Below, one piece after another: positions 25,348-34,758 of a DNA stretch of 64,000 nt. Source of the DNA: Paenibacillus polymyxa (GTDB lineage Bacteria > Bacillota > Bacilli > Paenibacillales > Paenibacillaceae). Numbering within the stretch: the stretch's first letter is position 1; every line of letters begins with the position of its first letter. Both the position numbers and the translations under genes were made by a program. Where the stretch lies: positions 62,001 through 126,000 of the forward strand of contig NZ_JAGGNR010000016.1 of the NCBI RefSeq assembly GCF_018614975.1. Reading direction: 5' to 3'. The notes under the pieces are model-generated. The model saw nothing but the letters and a program-made list of their open reading frames with translations, ran no database searches and was not told the origin of the DNA.

Positions 25348-27158
25348 AGTTTTTGTCCAGATGGGTGAAGTCCATGGGACCTCGATTACGCTCTCGTCTG
25401 CGTTCGTCCAGAGTCAGCAGTATCCGGTTTATTATTACGTGGTCCTTCTCCGTCTTCATCGTTCTGGTGCTGACCATCATGGCGATGCTTCTGCATGACA
25501 AGTTCACGCAGGCTGCCGAGCGAAGTGCGGAACTGACGACGAGACAGATTGTGGATCAGGTCAGTTATAACCTGGAGGATTACGTCCGCAGTATGTCTCA
25601 TCTGTATCGTGCCATTGAGGAACACATGCTGCGTGACGGGACATGGGAAGGGGAACTGGTGGACAAACAGCTTGACACACTGCTCAGCAGTCGTGAAGAT
25701 ATCATCTCAATTACTCTGCTTGATTCCATGGGGAAATTGCTCAAGAACCGACCTACAGCCGAATTAAAAACCAGCGCCCATGTGACACAGCAAGGGTGGT
25801 TTCAGTCTGCGCTTCGTGTGCCGGATCATCTGAGTTTCTCGTTACCTCATATTCAGAACATGTACACAGGCCCATATAAATGGGTCGTTTCCATGAGCAA
25901 AGGCATAACGATACGGCAAAATGGTCAGGATCGACATGTCATCCTGCTGGTCGATATCAATTTCAAACAGATGGATGAACTGAGCCGTCGGGTCAGTCTG
26001 GGGCAACGGGGATATGTCTATATCATCGATGAGAGTGCGGGCAATATCGTGTACCATCCGCAGCAGCAATTGATGTATATGGGACTCAAAAGTGAGAATA
26101 TCGAACAGGCTTTGGTGGCTTCCGGCAGTTACGAAGATGAAGCAGATGGACAGAAAAGGCTAAATACCGTAAAGTCCGTTGCCAATATCGGGTGGAAAAT
26201 CGTTGGTGTTGCTTACCTGGATGAGATTATGACAACGCGTCAGGAAGTGAACGGATATCTCATTCGTGTACTGGTAGTAGTGCTGGTGCTGGTTATTCTC
26301 GTCTCGCTGTTCTTATCCTCCAGTCTGACTCGCCCGATTCGGCGAATGGAACGTAAGATGAAGGCCGTGGAGCGTGGGGATTTCAACGTGGAGTTGCCTA
26401 TTGAAGGGCCGCTGGAGGTGGAACGACTATCCCGTCGCTTCAACCTGATGGTCAATAAAATCCGCACCTTGATGGATGAGATCATCCATGAACAGGAACA
26501 GAAGCGTCGTCTGGAGCTGGAAGCCTTGCAGGCCCAGATCAATCCGCATTTTCTATATAACACGCTGAATTCCGTGGTGCGCATGGTAGGCATGAGCCGC
26601 AATGAGGAAGTGATTACGATGATTACATCACTCTCACGCCTGTTCCGTATCAGTCTCAGTCAAGGCAAAACGATTATCACAATCAGAGAAGAGCTGGAGC
26701 ATGCGCAGCATTATTTGACGATTCAGCAGATGAGGTTCAAACGCAAATTCAACTTTACCATCAATGCAGATGAGACGCTCCTGGAATGCCTGACATTAAA
26801 GCTGGTGCTTCAACCTCTGATTGAGAACGCCATTGTTCATGGCATCGAGTACCACATGGACGAAGGAAGTATTGAGATTGATGTCTATTGTGAGGACAAC
26901 AAGCTGGTGTTTCGCATTACAGATAATGGGGTTGGCATGACGGAAGAACAGATGTCAGGTTTATTAAGTGGCAATCCGGTTGTCAAAAGCGGTGCAGGAT
27001 CAGGTGTAGCTGTACGCAACGTACACGATCGAATTCGGCTTTATTATGGGGAGGGCTTCGGACTTGAATTCGCAAGTGAGTTGGAAGAAGGAACCACGGT
27101 CTGGATTCGGATCCCCATTCAATCGCAGCAGAAGGAGGGCGAGCCTGATGATGGATAA
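25344..27158 (+). CDS. YesM-type sensor histidine kinase
   Basis: 604 residues. Two membrane helices (about 30-52 and 306-328) enclose an extracytoplasmic sensor of Cache type; HAMP (about 325-380), then the His-kinase domain of the LytS/YesM class follows: ALQAQINPHFLYNTLNS holds the phosphoacceptor His, and the ATPase core shows PLIENAIVHGI and ITDNGVGM. It overlaps the response regulator by four bases. Its partner may be the sugar-binding lipoprotein encoded next, which would present the sugar signal to the sensor domain. Confidence 0.94.
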   Translation: MKFLSRWVKSMGPRLRSRLRSSRVSSIRFIITWSFSVFIVLVLTIMAMLLHDKFTQAAERSAELTTRQIVDQVSYNLEDYVRSMSHLYRAIEEHMLRDGTWEGELVDKQLDTLLSSREDIISITLLDSMGKLLKNRPTAELKTSAHVTQQGWFQSALRVPDHLSFSLPHIQNMYTGPYKWVVSMSKGITIRQNGQDRHVILLVDINFKQMDELSRRVSLGQRGYVYIIDESAGNIVYHPQQQLMYMGLKSENIEQALVASGSYEDEADGQKRLNTVKSVANIGWKIVGVAYLDEIMTTRQEVNGYLIRVLVVVLVLVILVSLFLSSSLTRPIRRMERKMKAVERGDFNVELPIEGPLEVERLSRRFNLMVNKIRTLMDEIIHEQEQKRRLELEALQAQINPHFLYNTLNSVVRMVGMSRNEEVITMITSLSRLFRISLSQGKTIITIREELEHAQHYLTIQQMRFKRKFNFTINADETLLECLTLKLVLQPLIENAIVHGIEYHMDEGSIEIDVYCEDNKLVFRITDNGVGMTEEQMSGLLSGNPVVKSGAGSGVAVRNVHDRIRLYYGEGFGLEFASELEEGTTVWIRIPIQSQQKEGEPDDG

Positions 27159-28320
27159 CCAAGTTAATAGGAACGATGCCCATAGAGTTAAAGGATTGAA
27201 TATCCGTACATTTTGGAAAAAGGTTGCTGCGAGCTTCCCTGGGATTCGGAAACGTCGGTTAGTAACTCTGTCAGTTGCAAACTGCTGTCTGCTCATATGC
27301 AGTGCCTGCGGCCTATCGAGTCCCGATGCTACGGCAGTACCGCCACGTATCGCGCTGATTACGCCAGCTGGGACAGGGGAACTTGCGGAAGCCATCCGGC
27401 TTGGCGCCGAAGCGGCTGCCAAAGAGAGTGGAGCCGAACTGATTACCGTGGAAGCATACCCTTCCGATGGTGATGTGTACACACCTGCCATTCTGGACTC
27501 TGCTGGAAGTCAGATGTATGTCAAACAGGCTAATATCAACAGCCAAACGTTGTCTCGCAGTGCGCGAGAGCAGGCTCAAGTGGGGGCTGCCGCATCGGCT
27601 CTAAAGCAGGGGGCATCAGCTCTATTGGTTGATCCCCTAAGTGAGAAGGCACTTAGTGACATCATTCAGGAGGCACAGACAACGAATTCCAATGAAACCA
27701 TTGTTCCTGTCATTGTGCTTAACGATGAATTTCCCGTGAAAGGCATCACTAGTTTCATCTCGATGGATAATATCGAGGCGGGAAGACAGGCCGGCCAGGC
27801 GATGGCGGAGCTTCTGGAAGGGAAAGGGCATGTGGCCTTATTGGGCCTCGATCCCCTTAATTCTGGTCTGATTCAGAGAGAGCAGGGAGTTATGGAAGCC
27901 TTGGTACAGTATCCTGATATTCAAGTGGAACCGAAATCGATATGTAATACACGGGATGGATGTTGGCAGACTGTGAAGCAATTGCTGGACCAGCAGGAGG
28001 TGGATGGCTTCATTACTCTTCAGGAACCGGCTTCTCTGGGAGCAGCCGATGAACTGAATCGACGCAAATCTGCGGACAAGGTAAGAATTGTTGGATTCGG
28101 CAGTGAACAACAGCAGCTGGAGCAATTGCAAGAAGGGGTCTTTGATCATCTCATTGTCCAGAATGGATATAGTGCAGGTTATCTGGGATTGAATCAAGCC
28201 GTTGCGCGGCTGAACAATCAACAGGTGCAAGCGAGAGTATTACTTGAGACAAAGCTGGTTAGTACAGACAATATGTTCTGGATGGATAACCAGAAGCTGT
28301 TGTTTCCTTTTGTACAATGA
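27148..28320 (+). CDS. Sugar-binding (periplasmic-type, LacI-fold) lipoprotein linked to the kinase
   Basis: About 390 residues from ATG 27148, which overlaps the kinase end and has AAGGAGGG at 27131-27138. The N terminus is a signal with a Cys in LLICSACG, a poor lipobox, so lipidation is likely but not sure. The rest is a type 1 periplasmic-binding-protein fold: PPRIALITPAGTGELAEAIRLG, then the DNAEAGR-like ISMDNIEAGRQAGQA strand and GFGSEQQQLEQL. The gene sits in the kinase operon and not next to a permease, so its likely job is to sense sugar for the kinase. Confidence 0.85.
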   Translation: MMDNQVNRNDAHRVKGLNIRTFWKKVAASFPGIRKRRLVTLSVANCCLLICSACGLSSPDATAVPPRIALITPAGTGELAEAIRLGAEAAAKESGAELITVEAYPSDGDVYTPAILDSAGSQMYVKQANINSQTLSRSAREQAQVGAAASALKQGASALLVDPLSEKALSDIIQEAQTTNSNETIVPVIVLNDEFPVKGITSFISMDNIEAGRQAGQAMAELLEGKGHVALLGLDPLNSGLIQREQGVMEALVQYPDIQVEPKSICNTRDGCWQTVKQLLDQQEVDGFITLQEPASLGAADELNRRKSADKVRIVGFGSEQQQLEQLQEGVFDHLIVQNGYSAGYLGLNQAVARLNNQQVQARVLLETKLVSTDNMFWMDNQKLLFPFVQ

Positions 28321-28418
28321 ACCAATGCTTGAACGAATGCTTAATGAAGAAATTAAAGTGTTTGTGAACTTGAGGAAGATTTCGATAGAACAGGTGAAGA
28401 TATTGTATTCGAATTTAA

Positions 28419-28432
28419 TGTAAACCCTTTCA
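28419..28432 (+). promoter_or_regulatory. cre-like site before mglB
   Basis: TGTAAACCCTTTCA fits TGWNANCGNTNWCA except for the central G. It is 50 bp before the mglB start, where CcpA would block transcription. Confidence 0.45.
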
Positions 28433-28482
28433 TAATAAAGACATCGGTAAAGCCGAATGAACTTGGGGGAGGTCATTAGGAT

Positions 28483-29544
28483 ATGAAGAAGACATGGATG
28501 ACACTGTTGATTACAGCATGTATGGTTGTGGCGGCAGGGTGTAGCAGCGGCGGAGACAGTGCAGGTGGAAGTACGGGAACAGATACAGGAGGCCAGACAG
28601 CAGCAGGGACGGAAACGCCCAAGATTGGTGTCGCCATCTACAAATTTGATGATACGTTCATGACGGGCGTACGTAATGCGATGACCGCAGCAGCGGAAGG
28701 CGTTGCGACTCTGGATATCGTGGACAGCCAGAATGCACAGCCGACCCAGAATGAGAAAGTGGATCTGTTTGTGTCCAAGAAATATAATGCCATGGCCGTG
28801 AACCCGGTGGATCGGACGGCGGCAGGTGTCATCATTGACAAGGCCAAGGCAGCGAACATTCCAGTGGTATTCCTCAACCGTGAGCCAGTGGCGGAAGATA
28901 TGAACAAATGGGATAAAGTGTACTACGTAGGAGCCAAAGCAGAGGAGTCCGGTACGATCTCCGGTCAGCTGATTGTGGATTACTGGAAAGCACATCCGGA
29001 AGCGGATAAAAACGGCGATGGCAAACTGCAATACGTCATGCTGAAAGGGGAACCGGGTCACCAGGATGCAGAGCTTCGGACCAAATATTCGGTTCAGGCG
29101 ATCCAGGATGCCGGTATCGAAGTGGAAGCACTGGCGGAAGACACAGCGATGTGGGATCGGGTGAAAGGTCAGGAGAAAATGCAGGCATTCCTGGCTTCCC
29201 ATGGTGACAAGATCGAAGCCGTTCTCGCAAACAATGATGACATGGCCTTGGGAGCCATTGAGGCATTGAAAGCAGCCGGATACTTCAAGGATGGCAAATC
29301 CATGCCGGTTGTAGGTGTCGATGCAACAGCTCCAGCCATTCAAGCTCTACAGGATGGCACAATGCTGGGCACGGTGCTTAATGATGCCAAGAATCAGGGT
29401 GCAGCTACGGTGGCACTGGCTTCCGTTCTTGCCAAAGGTGAGACACCAACAAAGGAAAATACCAAATACGACATTACAGATGGTAAATACGTCTGGATTG
29501 CATACAAAAAGATTACAAAAGACAACATCGCCGACGCCCAATAA
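28483..29544 (+). CDS. mglB: Galactose/methyl-galactoside-binding lipoprotein MglB
   Basis: 353 residues; lipobox VAAGC at residue 20, then a Ser/Gly/Thr linker. The type 1 binding fold reads IGVAIYKFDDTFM, VDSQNAQP, VAVNPVDRTAAG and NDDMALGA. An EF-hand-like calcium loop DKNGDGKLQYV (175-185) followed by LKGEPGHQDAE is the mark of MglB rather than RbsB. Binds glucose or galactose outside the membrane for the transporter encoded downstream. A strong hairpin follows before mglA. Confidence 0.93.
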   Translation: MKKTWMTLLITACMVVAAGCSSGGDSAGGSTGTDTGGQTAAGTETPKIGVAIYKFDDTFMTGVRNAMTAAAEGVATLDIVDSQNAQPTQNEKVDLFVSKKYNAMAVNPVDRTAAGVIIDKAKAANIPVVFLNREPVAEDMNKWDKVYYVGAKAEESGTISGQLIVDYWKAHPEADKNGDGKLQYVMLKGEPGHQDAELRTKYSVQAIQDAGIEVEALAEDTAMWDRVKGQEKMQAFLASHGDKIEAVLANNDDMALGAIEALKAAGYFKDGKSMPVVGVDATAPAIQALQDGTMLGTVLNDAKNQGAATVALASVLAKGETPTKENTKYDITDGKYVWIAYKKITKDNIADAQ

Positions 29545-29556
29545 CAGCACGAGACA

Positions 29557-29590
29557 GGGACGTCCGACATTCGGGTAGCGTCCCTTTTTT
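29557..29590 (+). terminator. Partial terminator/attenuator between mglB and mglA
   Basis: GGGACG (29557-29562) pairs with CGTCCC (29579-29584), with an inner CCGA/TCGG stem, followed by six T. It would let mglB outnumber mglAC, the usual pattern in binding-protein operons. Confidence 0.75.
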
Positions 29591-29618
29591 GCCAGTCATA
29601 TGGAAGGGAGGAACCAAG

Positions 29619-31145
29619 ATGGAGTCACCTTACCTGCTGGAGATGAATGGAGTTTCCAAAGCATTTCCGGGTGTGCAGGCACTAAGTCAGGTCACATTGA
29701 AAGTGAAGCCGGGGACGGTTCACGCCTTGATGGGAGAGAATGGAGCGGGCAAATCCACGCTGATGAAATGTCTGTTCGGCATGTATCGCCCGGATGAAGG
29801 AACGATACGCATCGAAGGAAAAGATGTGGATATTCCGAATTCCAAAGCGGCACTACAACATGGCATATCCATGATTCATCAGGAGCTGAACCCGGTCCCG
29901 CATCGTCCGGTGATGGAGAATATCTGGCTGGGGCGTTTTCCAATGAGGGGAATACTGGTGGACGAGAAACGGATGTATACCGATACACGATCTCTGTTCA
30001 AGGACCTGAATCTGGATATTGATCCGAAGGCTCAGGCCGGAACCTTGTCTGTCTCGAAGATTCAATCCATGGAAATCGCCAAGGCAGTCTCTTTTCAATC
30101 CAAAGTTATTGTCATGGATGAACCCACCTCCTCCCTGACAGGCAAGGAAGTGGAACAGCTCTTTGCCATTATTAATGAACTTCGCAGTCGCGGCGTATCC
30201 ATTATCTATATTTCACACAAGATGGAGGAGATCCTGACGATCTCGGATGAAGTGACGATCATGCGTGATGGCTTCGTTGTCGGGACTTGGGATGCTGCTG
30301 ATTTAACGACCGATCTGATTATTACGCGTATGGTTGGCCGTGATCTGGATGAACGGTTCCCGGAACGGACCAACGTACCCGGTGAAGTGATATTAAAGGC
30401 CGAGGGTCTGACATCAAGCCAGTCCAAATCGTTTCGTGATGTATCCTTTGAGCTGCGAAAAGGTGAAGTGCTTGGCATTGGCGGGCTGGTTGGAGCACAG
30501 CGGACAGAACTGATGGAGTCCTTGTTCGGACTGCGCGGACTCGCTTCAGGTACGATTTCGATTCATGGACGCAAGGTGAAGATTAACTCCCCCGCAGCAG
30601 CGAAGCGTCATAATATCGCGTTGCTCACGGAAGAACGAAGGGTTACAGGAATATTCCCCGTGTTGTCGGTGTATGAGAACACGATCATTGCCAGTCTGGG
30701 GCGTTACCGAAATCGCGTGGGCTTGCTGGACGAGAAAAAGGGACGGGAAGAAGCACGGGAACAGACACAGAAGTTCAGAACCAAAACTCCTTCAGTTAAC
30801 ACGCTGATTCGAAACCTTTCTGGCGGTAATCAGCAGAAAGTTCTGCTGGCTCGCTGGTTGCTGACTGATCCGGAGATTCTGTTGCTGGATGAACCGACAC
30901 GTGGAATCGATGTAGGGGCCAAGTTTGAGATTTATACCATTATTACGGAACTGGCTCGTCAGGGCAAAAGTATTATCATGATTAGCTCGGAGATGCCCGA
31001 ACTGCTGGGTATGTCGGATCGCATTATGGTGATGAGTGAAGGGCGTCTCACCGGAATCGTGGACGGAGCCGAGGCAACCGAGCAGGATATTATGAGGCTG
31101 GCCGCTCAGCAGCGGATGGGGCTTAGTCAGGAGGGAAACAGATGA
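29619..31145 (+). CDS. mglA: Galactose/methyl galactoside ABC transporter ATP-binding protein MglA
   Basis: 508 residues with two ABC domains in one chain. Domain 1 has Walker A GENGAGKSTL, signature LSVSKIQSMEIAKAV and Walker B VIVMDEPTSSL; domain 2 has a changed P-loop (GGLVGAQRTE) and signature LSGGNQQKVLLARWL with LLLDEPTRGID. This is the pattern of MglA/RbsA. Start ATG 29619 follows GGGAGG at 29606. Four-base overlap with mglC. Confidence 0.95.
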   Translation: MESPYLLEMNGVSKAFPGVQALSQVTLKVKPGTVHALMGENGAGKSTLMKCLFGMYRPDEGTIRIEGKDVDIPNSKAALQHGISMIHQELNPVPHRPVMENIWLGRFPMRGILVDEKRMYTDTRSLFKDLNLDIDPKAQAGTLSVSKIQSMEIAKAVSFQSKVIVMDEPTSSLTGKEVEQLFAIINELRSRGVSIIYISHKMEEILTISDEVTIMRDGFVVGTWDAADLTTDLIITRMVGRDLDERFPERTNVPGEVILKAEGLTSSQSKSFRDVSFELRKGEVLGIGGLVGAQRTELMESLFGLRGLASGTISIHGRKVKINSPAAAKRHNIALLTEERRVTGIFPVLSVYENTIIASLGRYRNRVGLLDEKKGREEAREQTQKFRTKTPSVNTLIRNLSGGNQQKVLLARWLLTDPEILLLDEPTRGIDVGAKFEIYTIITELARQGKSIIMISSEMPELLGMSDRIMVMSEGRLTGIVDGAEATEQDIMRLAAQQRMGLSQEGNR

Positions 31146-32161
31146 ACACACAGATGATCAATCAAGTAAAACAATATGTAACACAACGCGCCATCTTTAT
31201 CGTATTAATCCTGCTCATTATTGGTATTGCGATTGCCGATCCGAATTTTCTTGCATTCTCCACACTGCGGGACATCTTGCAGCAGTCCTCCACACGGGCC
31301 ATTATTGCGCTCGGTGCAGCCTTTATCCTTGTCACGGGCGGGGTCGATCTGTCTGCTGGACGGGTGGTTGGTCTGACGGCTGTTGTATCGGCATCGATGC
31401 TGCAAATTGACGAGTATGCAAACCGCTTCTTCCCCGATCTGCCCCACTTATGGGTGGGTCTGCCGATCCTTGTCGGGATTACCGCAGGTCTGTTTGTGGG
31501 ATTGGTAAATGGACTCATTGTCGCCAAATTACATGTGCCTCCTTTTATCGCAACGCTGGGTACGATGGTTGCCGTGTACGGACTGAACTCCATTTATTTT
31601 GATACGGAACCCAATCAGTCACAGCCGATCGGAGGATTGCGACCGGACTTCACTGTCATTGGCTCTGGATACATTGATCTGGGCGAGGGTTATTCCATCC
31701 CGTATATTGTACTGATTGCGCTTGCGGTGGCATTAATCTGCTGGGTGATCTTTAACAAAACACGTCTCGGTAAAAACATGTACGCGATCGGTGGCAACAT
31801 TCAGGCAGCGCATGTATCCGGGATTCATGTGGCACGCAACCTGGTTGCCCTGTATGCCATTGCGGGTGCGTTGTATGGCCTGGGTGGTGTACTTGAGGCA
31901 GCACGCACAGGTGGAGCAACAAACAATTACGGTAACATGTATGAGCTGGATGCGATTGCTGCATGTGTGGTAGGCGGCGTATCAACGGCGGGTGGTATTG
32001 GAACGGTACCTGGGGTTATGGCGGGTGTGCTGATCTTCGGGGTCATTAACTATGGTCTGACGTTTATCGGTGTAAGTCCATACTGGCAGTTGATTATCAA
32101 AGGAATGATTATTGTTGCTGCGGTGGCTTTTGATATCCGTAAGTATATGGCGAAAAAATAA
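31142..32161 (+). CDS. mglC: Galactose/methyl galactoside ABC transporter permease MglC
   Basis: 339 residues with about nine or ten membrane helices, of the BPD-transporter-2 (ribose/xylose/galactose) family. Seen: ILVTGGVDLSAGRVVGL, the conserved LGKNMYAIGGNIQAAHVSGI loop that meets the ATPase, and the GGVSTAGGIGTVPG motif. It overlaps mglA by four bases and ends at a two-way terminator. Confidence 0.96.
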   Translation: MNTQMINQVKQYVTQRAIFIVLILLIIGIAIADPNFLAFSTLRDILQQSSTRAIIALGAAFILVTGGVDLSAGRVVGLTAVVSASMLQIDEYANRFFPDLPHLWVGLPILVGITAGLFVGLVNGLIVAKLHVPPFIATLGTMVAVYGLNSIYFDTEPNQSQPIGGLRPDFTVIGSGYIDLGEGYSIPYIVLIALAVALICWVIFNKTRLGKNMYAIGGNIQAAHVSGIHVARNLVALYAIAGALYGLGGVLEAARTGGATNNYGNMYELDAIAACVVGGVSTAGGIGTVPGVMAGVLIFGVINYGLTFIGVSPYWQLIIKGMIIVAAVAFDIRKYMAKK

Positions 32162-32196
32162 AAATTCCATTCATCTTATATGGAAAAGCAGCAAAG

Positions 32197-32235
32197 AAGC
32201 CAGCCCTCGGGATATAGAGAGCTGGCTTTAATTGT
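32197..32235. terminator. Bidirectional terminator after mglC
   Basis: AAGCCAGC (32197-32204) pairs with GCTGGCTT (32221-32228); T-rich on both sides. Also serves the convergent small gene. Confidence 0.85.
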
Positions 32236-32571
32236 TTAACCATTGACCATCCAATCGATAACGGGGATAACTGATCCAATGATGCATAAGAGCAACATAA
32301 ATCCGGCGACGTTATAAGATACACTGGTACCGAAATGCGCACGATATTTTTTGGCGATCAAGAAGGCTGGAATCCAGAAGAGGGCCGCTACTACAAAAGG
32401 AATGTGAAGTCCTTGAGTTCCGTTGCTATAAATAGGCATGTTTATTAAGTTAAAAAGAGAGTGACTGATCATAAAATTTGCTTTGCCCCATTGGAAATTA
32501 AAGGCGAGACCCATCAATAGTAGGAGTAGAGAGAGCGTTCCGAGGCCCAGTGGTTTTCGTTGTGTTGTCAT
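32236..32571 (-). CDS. Small membrane protein of unknown function
   Basis: 111 residues with three to four helices (about 10-25, 55-75 and 86-106). No family name is certain. It has a good GGAGG site just before its ATG on the minus strand, so it is a real gene. Convergent with mglC and standing alone. Confidence 0.72.
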   Translation of the reverse strand: MTTQRKPLGLGTLSLLLLLMGLAFNFQWGKANFMISHSLFNLINMPIYSNGTQGLHIPFVVAALFWIPAFLIAKKYRAHFGTSVSYNVAGFMLLLCIIGSVIPVIDWMVNG

Positions 32572-32829
32572 GTGATATCCTCCATTACCAAGTATTTATC
32601 CTAAATTTATCCATTAATGTATTGTACCACAATACTGATTTATGCGAAGAGGAATTGTTTCACTCTGGTTGATTACAATTACAACATATGTCCTATTGCC
32701 TTCATAATTTATACATTCTTGCGAATTTGACGAGCCTCCACTAATCGACAACATCAGCTAATCATAATCGATATAATACATGTACATAAGTTGTTAGATA
32801 TGAGTTTTTGTCAAAGGGGGCGAGGCTAT

Positions 32830-34401
32830 TTGCTAAGTTACACGATGAAAATGGTGATATTCCCGTTTGGTTGTCTGCTTGTCATTCTGTCCTCTTATGT
32901 TCTCAGGCTTACCCCTAATCTGGTATTATTGTTGATTTCGGGTGCTCTGTTGGTTGCAAGTATCTATGGGGAGAAAAGATATCCTGTGCTGCGAAATGTT
33001 CATTGGATTTTTCTCGGAATATTCCATTACTTCAGTCAACTGAACTGGTGTAACATGCTGTATTATATGCTGATCATTTCAATGATCCAGGACAAACAAC
33101 GTGTGGCACAAACATTACCGATTTCGCTACTGTTCATGCTGCAATATACAGTGATTCGGCTGTCGTATGTGCCTGTAGATACATATGCTTTACTGGTTTC
33201 GTTATTTGATCTGTTAACCTCGGTTGTTATCATTTTTTTGTATCATACCTTAATCAACAGTGAGGTCGAGAAGCGCAGGCTTCGGGAAAAAAATCGGTTC
33301 CTGACCCTGCATGATCCGCTTACCGGACTGTTGAATTACGAAGGTTACATGGAGGTGTTACATAAGACAGTAGAAGAGCAACGGTCTTTTTTGCTTGTCC
33401 TTTTGAACGTCAATAACTTTAGCGGCTTTAAAAAAGATTCAGAAGATCCTTGGTGTACGGTAATTACAGGTACAGGTCAGATGATCAGCAATCATTTCAC
33501 CGAGGCCTATGGCATATCCCGGTATGCAGGAGACCGATTTGCGGTCGTTTTGCCGGAGATACAGGATGTGGAAGAACGAATGTCGTCACTGCTGTCCGTT
33601 CAGCTTCAAGGACTCCAGGTAAGCTACAGTATCTCTCTGTACCCGGAAATGTCGGATTCGTTGCAGCACTTTATGACGGCAGCCGAGGATAGACTGCTTC
33701 AACAACAGCGCAGCAAATGGCTCAAAAATGAAGAAGAAGTATTTCGTTCCGAAAGACTAAGGGCCGTAGGTGAACTGGCCGCGGGGATGGCTCATGAAAT
33801 TCGGAACCCGCTTACCGCAATTCGTGGATTCCTGCAGCTGTCACGTGGGCAAGCATTTAATATCGCACCCTGGTATGAAGTGATTATGGGTGAGGTGACG
33901 AGAGTGACCGATCTGACGGCTGAATTTTTACAGTTTTCTAAACCACATGCCAATCACATGAAGCCGGAGCAATTGGGCCACTGCCTTGAGCGGGTGATGT
34001 CTTTGACCGAGTCAGATGCGGCATCCCGTGGGCATCGAATTACGCTTGAAATGACCAACGAGCCAGTCGTGATCAACATGGATCGGGATAAGATTGTACA
34101 GGTATTGATCAATCTGATTCGTAACGCTTTTGAAGCAATGACAGATCCTGGTGAGGTTCATATGGATTTGTTGCAGGACGGAGACGCAGTACTCATTTCA
34201 ATTACAGATACAGGAATTGGCATTCCGGAAAATTCGCTATCCACCATCTTTAATCCCTTTTATACAACCAAAGAAGAAGGCACGGGACTTGGACTTGCAC
34301 TCTGCCAGAAAATCGTTCAGGATCATAATGGTAAAATTACCGTCCATAGCGAAATGGGGGTTGGTTCCACCTTTACGCTTCATCTGCCCATGGATATATA
34401 A
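32830..34401 (+). CDS. Membrane histidine kinase with a degenerate GGDEF domain
   Basis: About 523 residues from a TTG start that fits the AAAGGGGGCGAGG site. Order: five or six membrane helices (about 1-150), a GGDEF-like domain (about 165-300) opening with LTLHDPLTGLLNYEG, and the HisKA/HATPase core. The GGDEF signature is changed to AGDRF (in ISRYAGDRFAVVLPE), so it should not make cyclic di-GMP. The kinase box is complete: GMAHEIRNPLTAIRGFLQL with the His, then NLIRNAFEA (N box) and ITDTGIGIPE (G1). It resembles sporulation-type kinases and has no linked response regulator, which would suit feeding the Spo0F relay. Confidence 0.85.
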   Translation: MLSYTMKMVIFPFGCLLVILSSYVLRLTPNLVLLLISGALLVASIYGEKRYPVLRNVHWIFLGIFHYFSQLNWCNMLYYMLIISMIQDKQRVAQTLPISLLFMLQYTVIRLSYVPVDTYALLVSLFDLLTSVVIIFLYHTLINSEVEKRRLREKNRFLTLHDPLTGLLNYEGYMEVLHKTVEEQRSFLLVLLNVNNFSGFKKDSEDPWCTVITGTGQMISNHFTEAYGISRYAGDRFAVVLPEIQDVEERMSSLLSVQLQGLQVSYSISLYPEMSDSLQHFMTAAEDRLLQQQRSKWLKNEEEVFRSERLRAVGELAAGMAHEIRNPLTAIRGFLQLSRGQAFNIAPWYEVIMGEVTRVTDLTAEFLQFSKPHANHMKPEQLGHCLERVMSLTESDAASRGHRITLEMTNEPVVINMDRDKIVQVLINLIRNAFEAMTDPGEVHMDLLQDGDAVLISITDTGIGIPENSLSTIFNPFYTTKEEGTGLGLALCQKIVQDHNGKITVHSEMGVGSTFTLHLPMDI

Positions 34402-34758
34402 CTCGTATAATTGACCCAGAGGTAGCAATAACATAGTCATTAAAGAAAAACAAAAAAACGCCGCATGGGTCCTGAGAAACCCCGTGCGGCGTTTAGTATT
34501 TCGATTAACCTATTGTGTAGAATCCACATCGGTTCAGATCAGACTATATTGGGTTGAACTAATCATTTACACGTAACGGAGAGGACAGAAAAAACCTGAA
34601 AAGGCGGAGCTGAAAGCTTTCTGAAAGAAAGATACTTCGGAAGCATGCACTTCGCCTTTATCCCCGGATTATCCCCTTGTGAAAGGGAATTGATAAAATC
34701 TGGGGATAACAGCGATTGGAAGGTTATTCTGTCATCGTAGTGTCTGTGTTAATAATCA
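34402..34758. other. Intergenic region between two terminators
   Basis: About 360 bases with a strong terminator at 34456; further right an AAAGGCGGAG/CTTCGCCTTT pairing (about 34598-34659) may end the convergent ABC operon. No gene seen. Confidence 0.45.
34456..34494. terminator. Terminator after the kinase gene
   Basis: AAACGCCGCA (34456-34465) pairs with TGCGGCGTTT (34485-34494). Flanked by A and T runs, so it can work both ways. Confidence 0.85.

Noticed and set aside
28240-29343. 367-codon minus-strand frame over mglB
   Set aside because: Shadow of mglB; it is rich in Cys and His as antisense frames often are.
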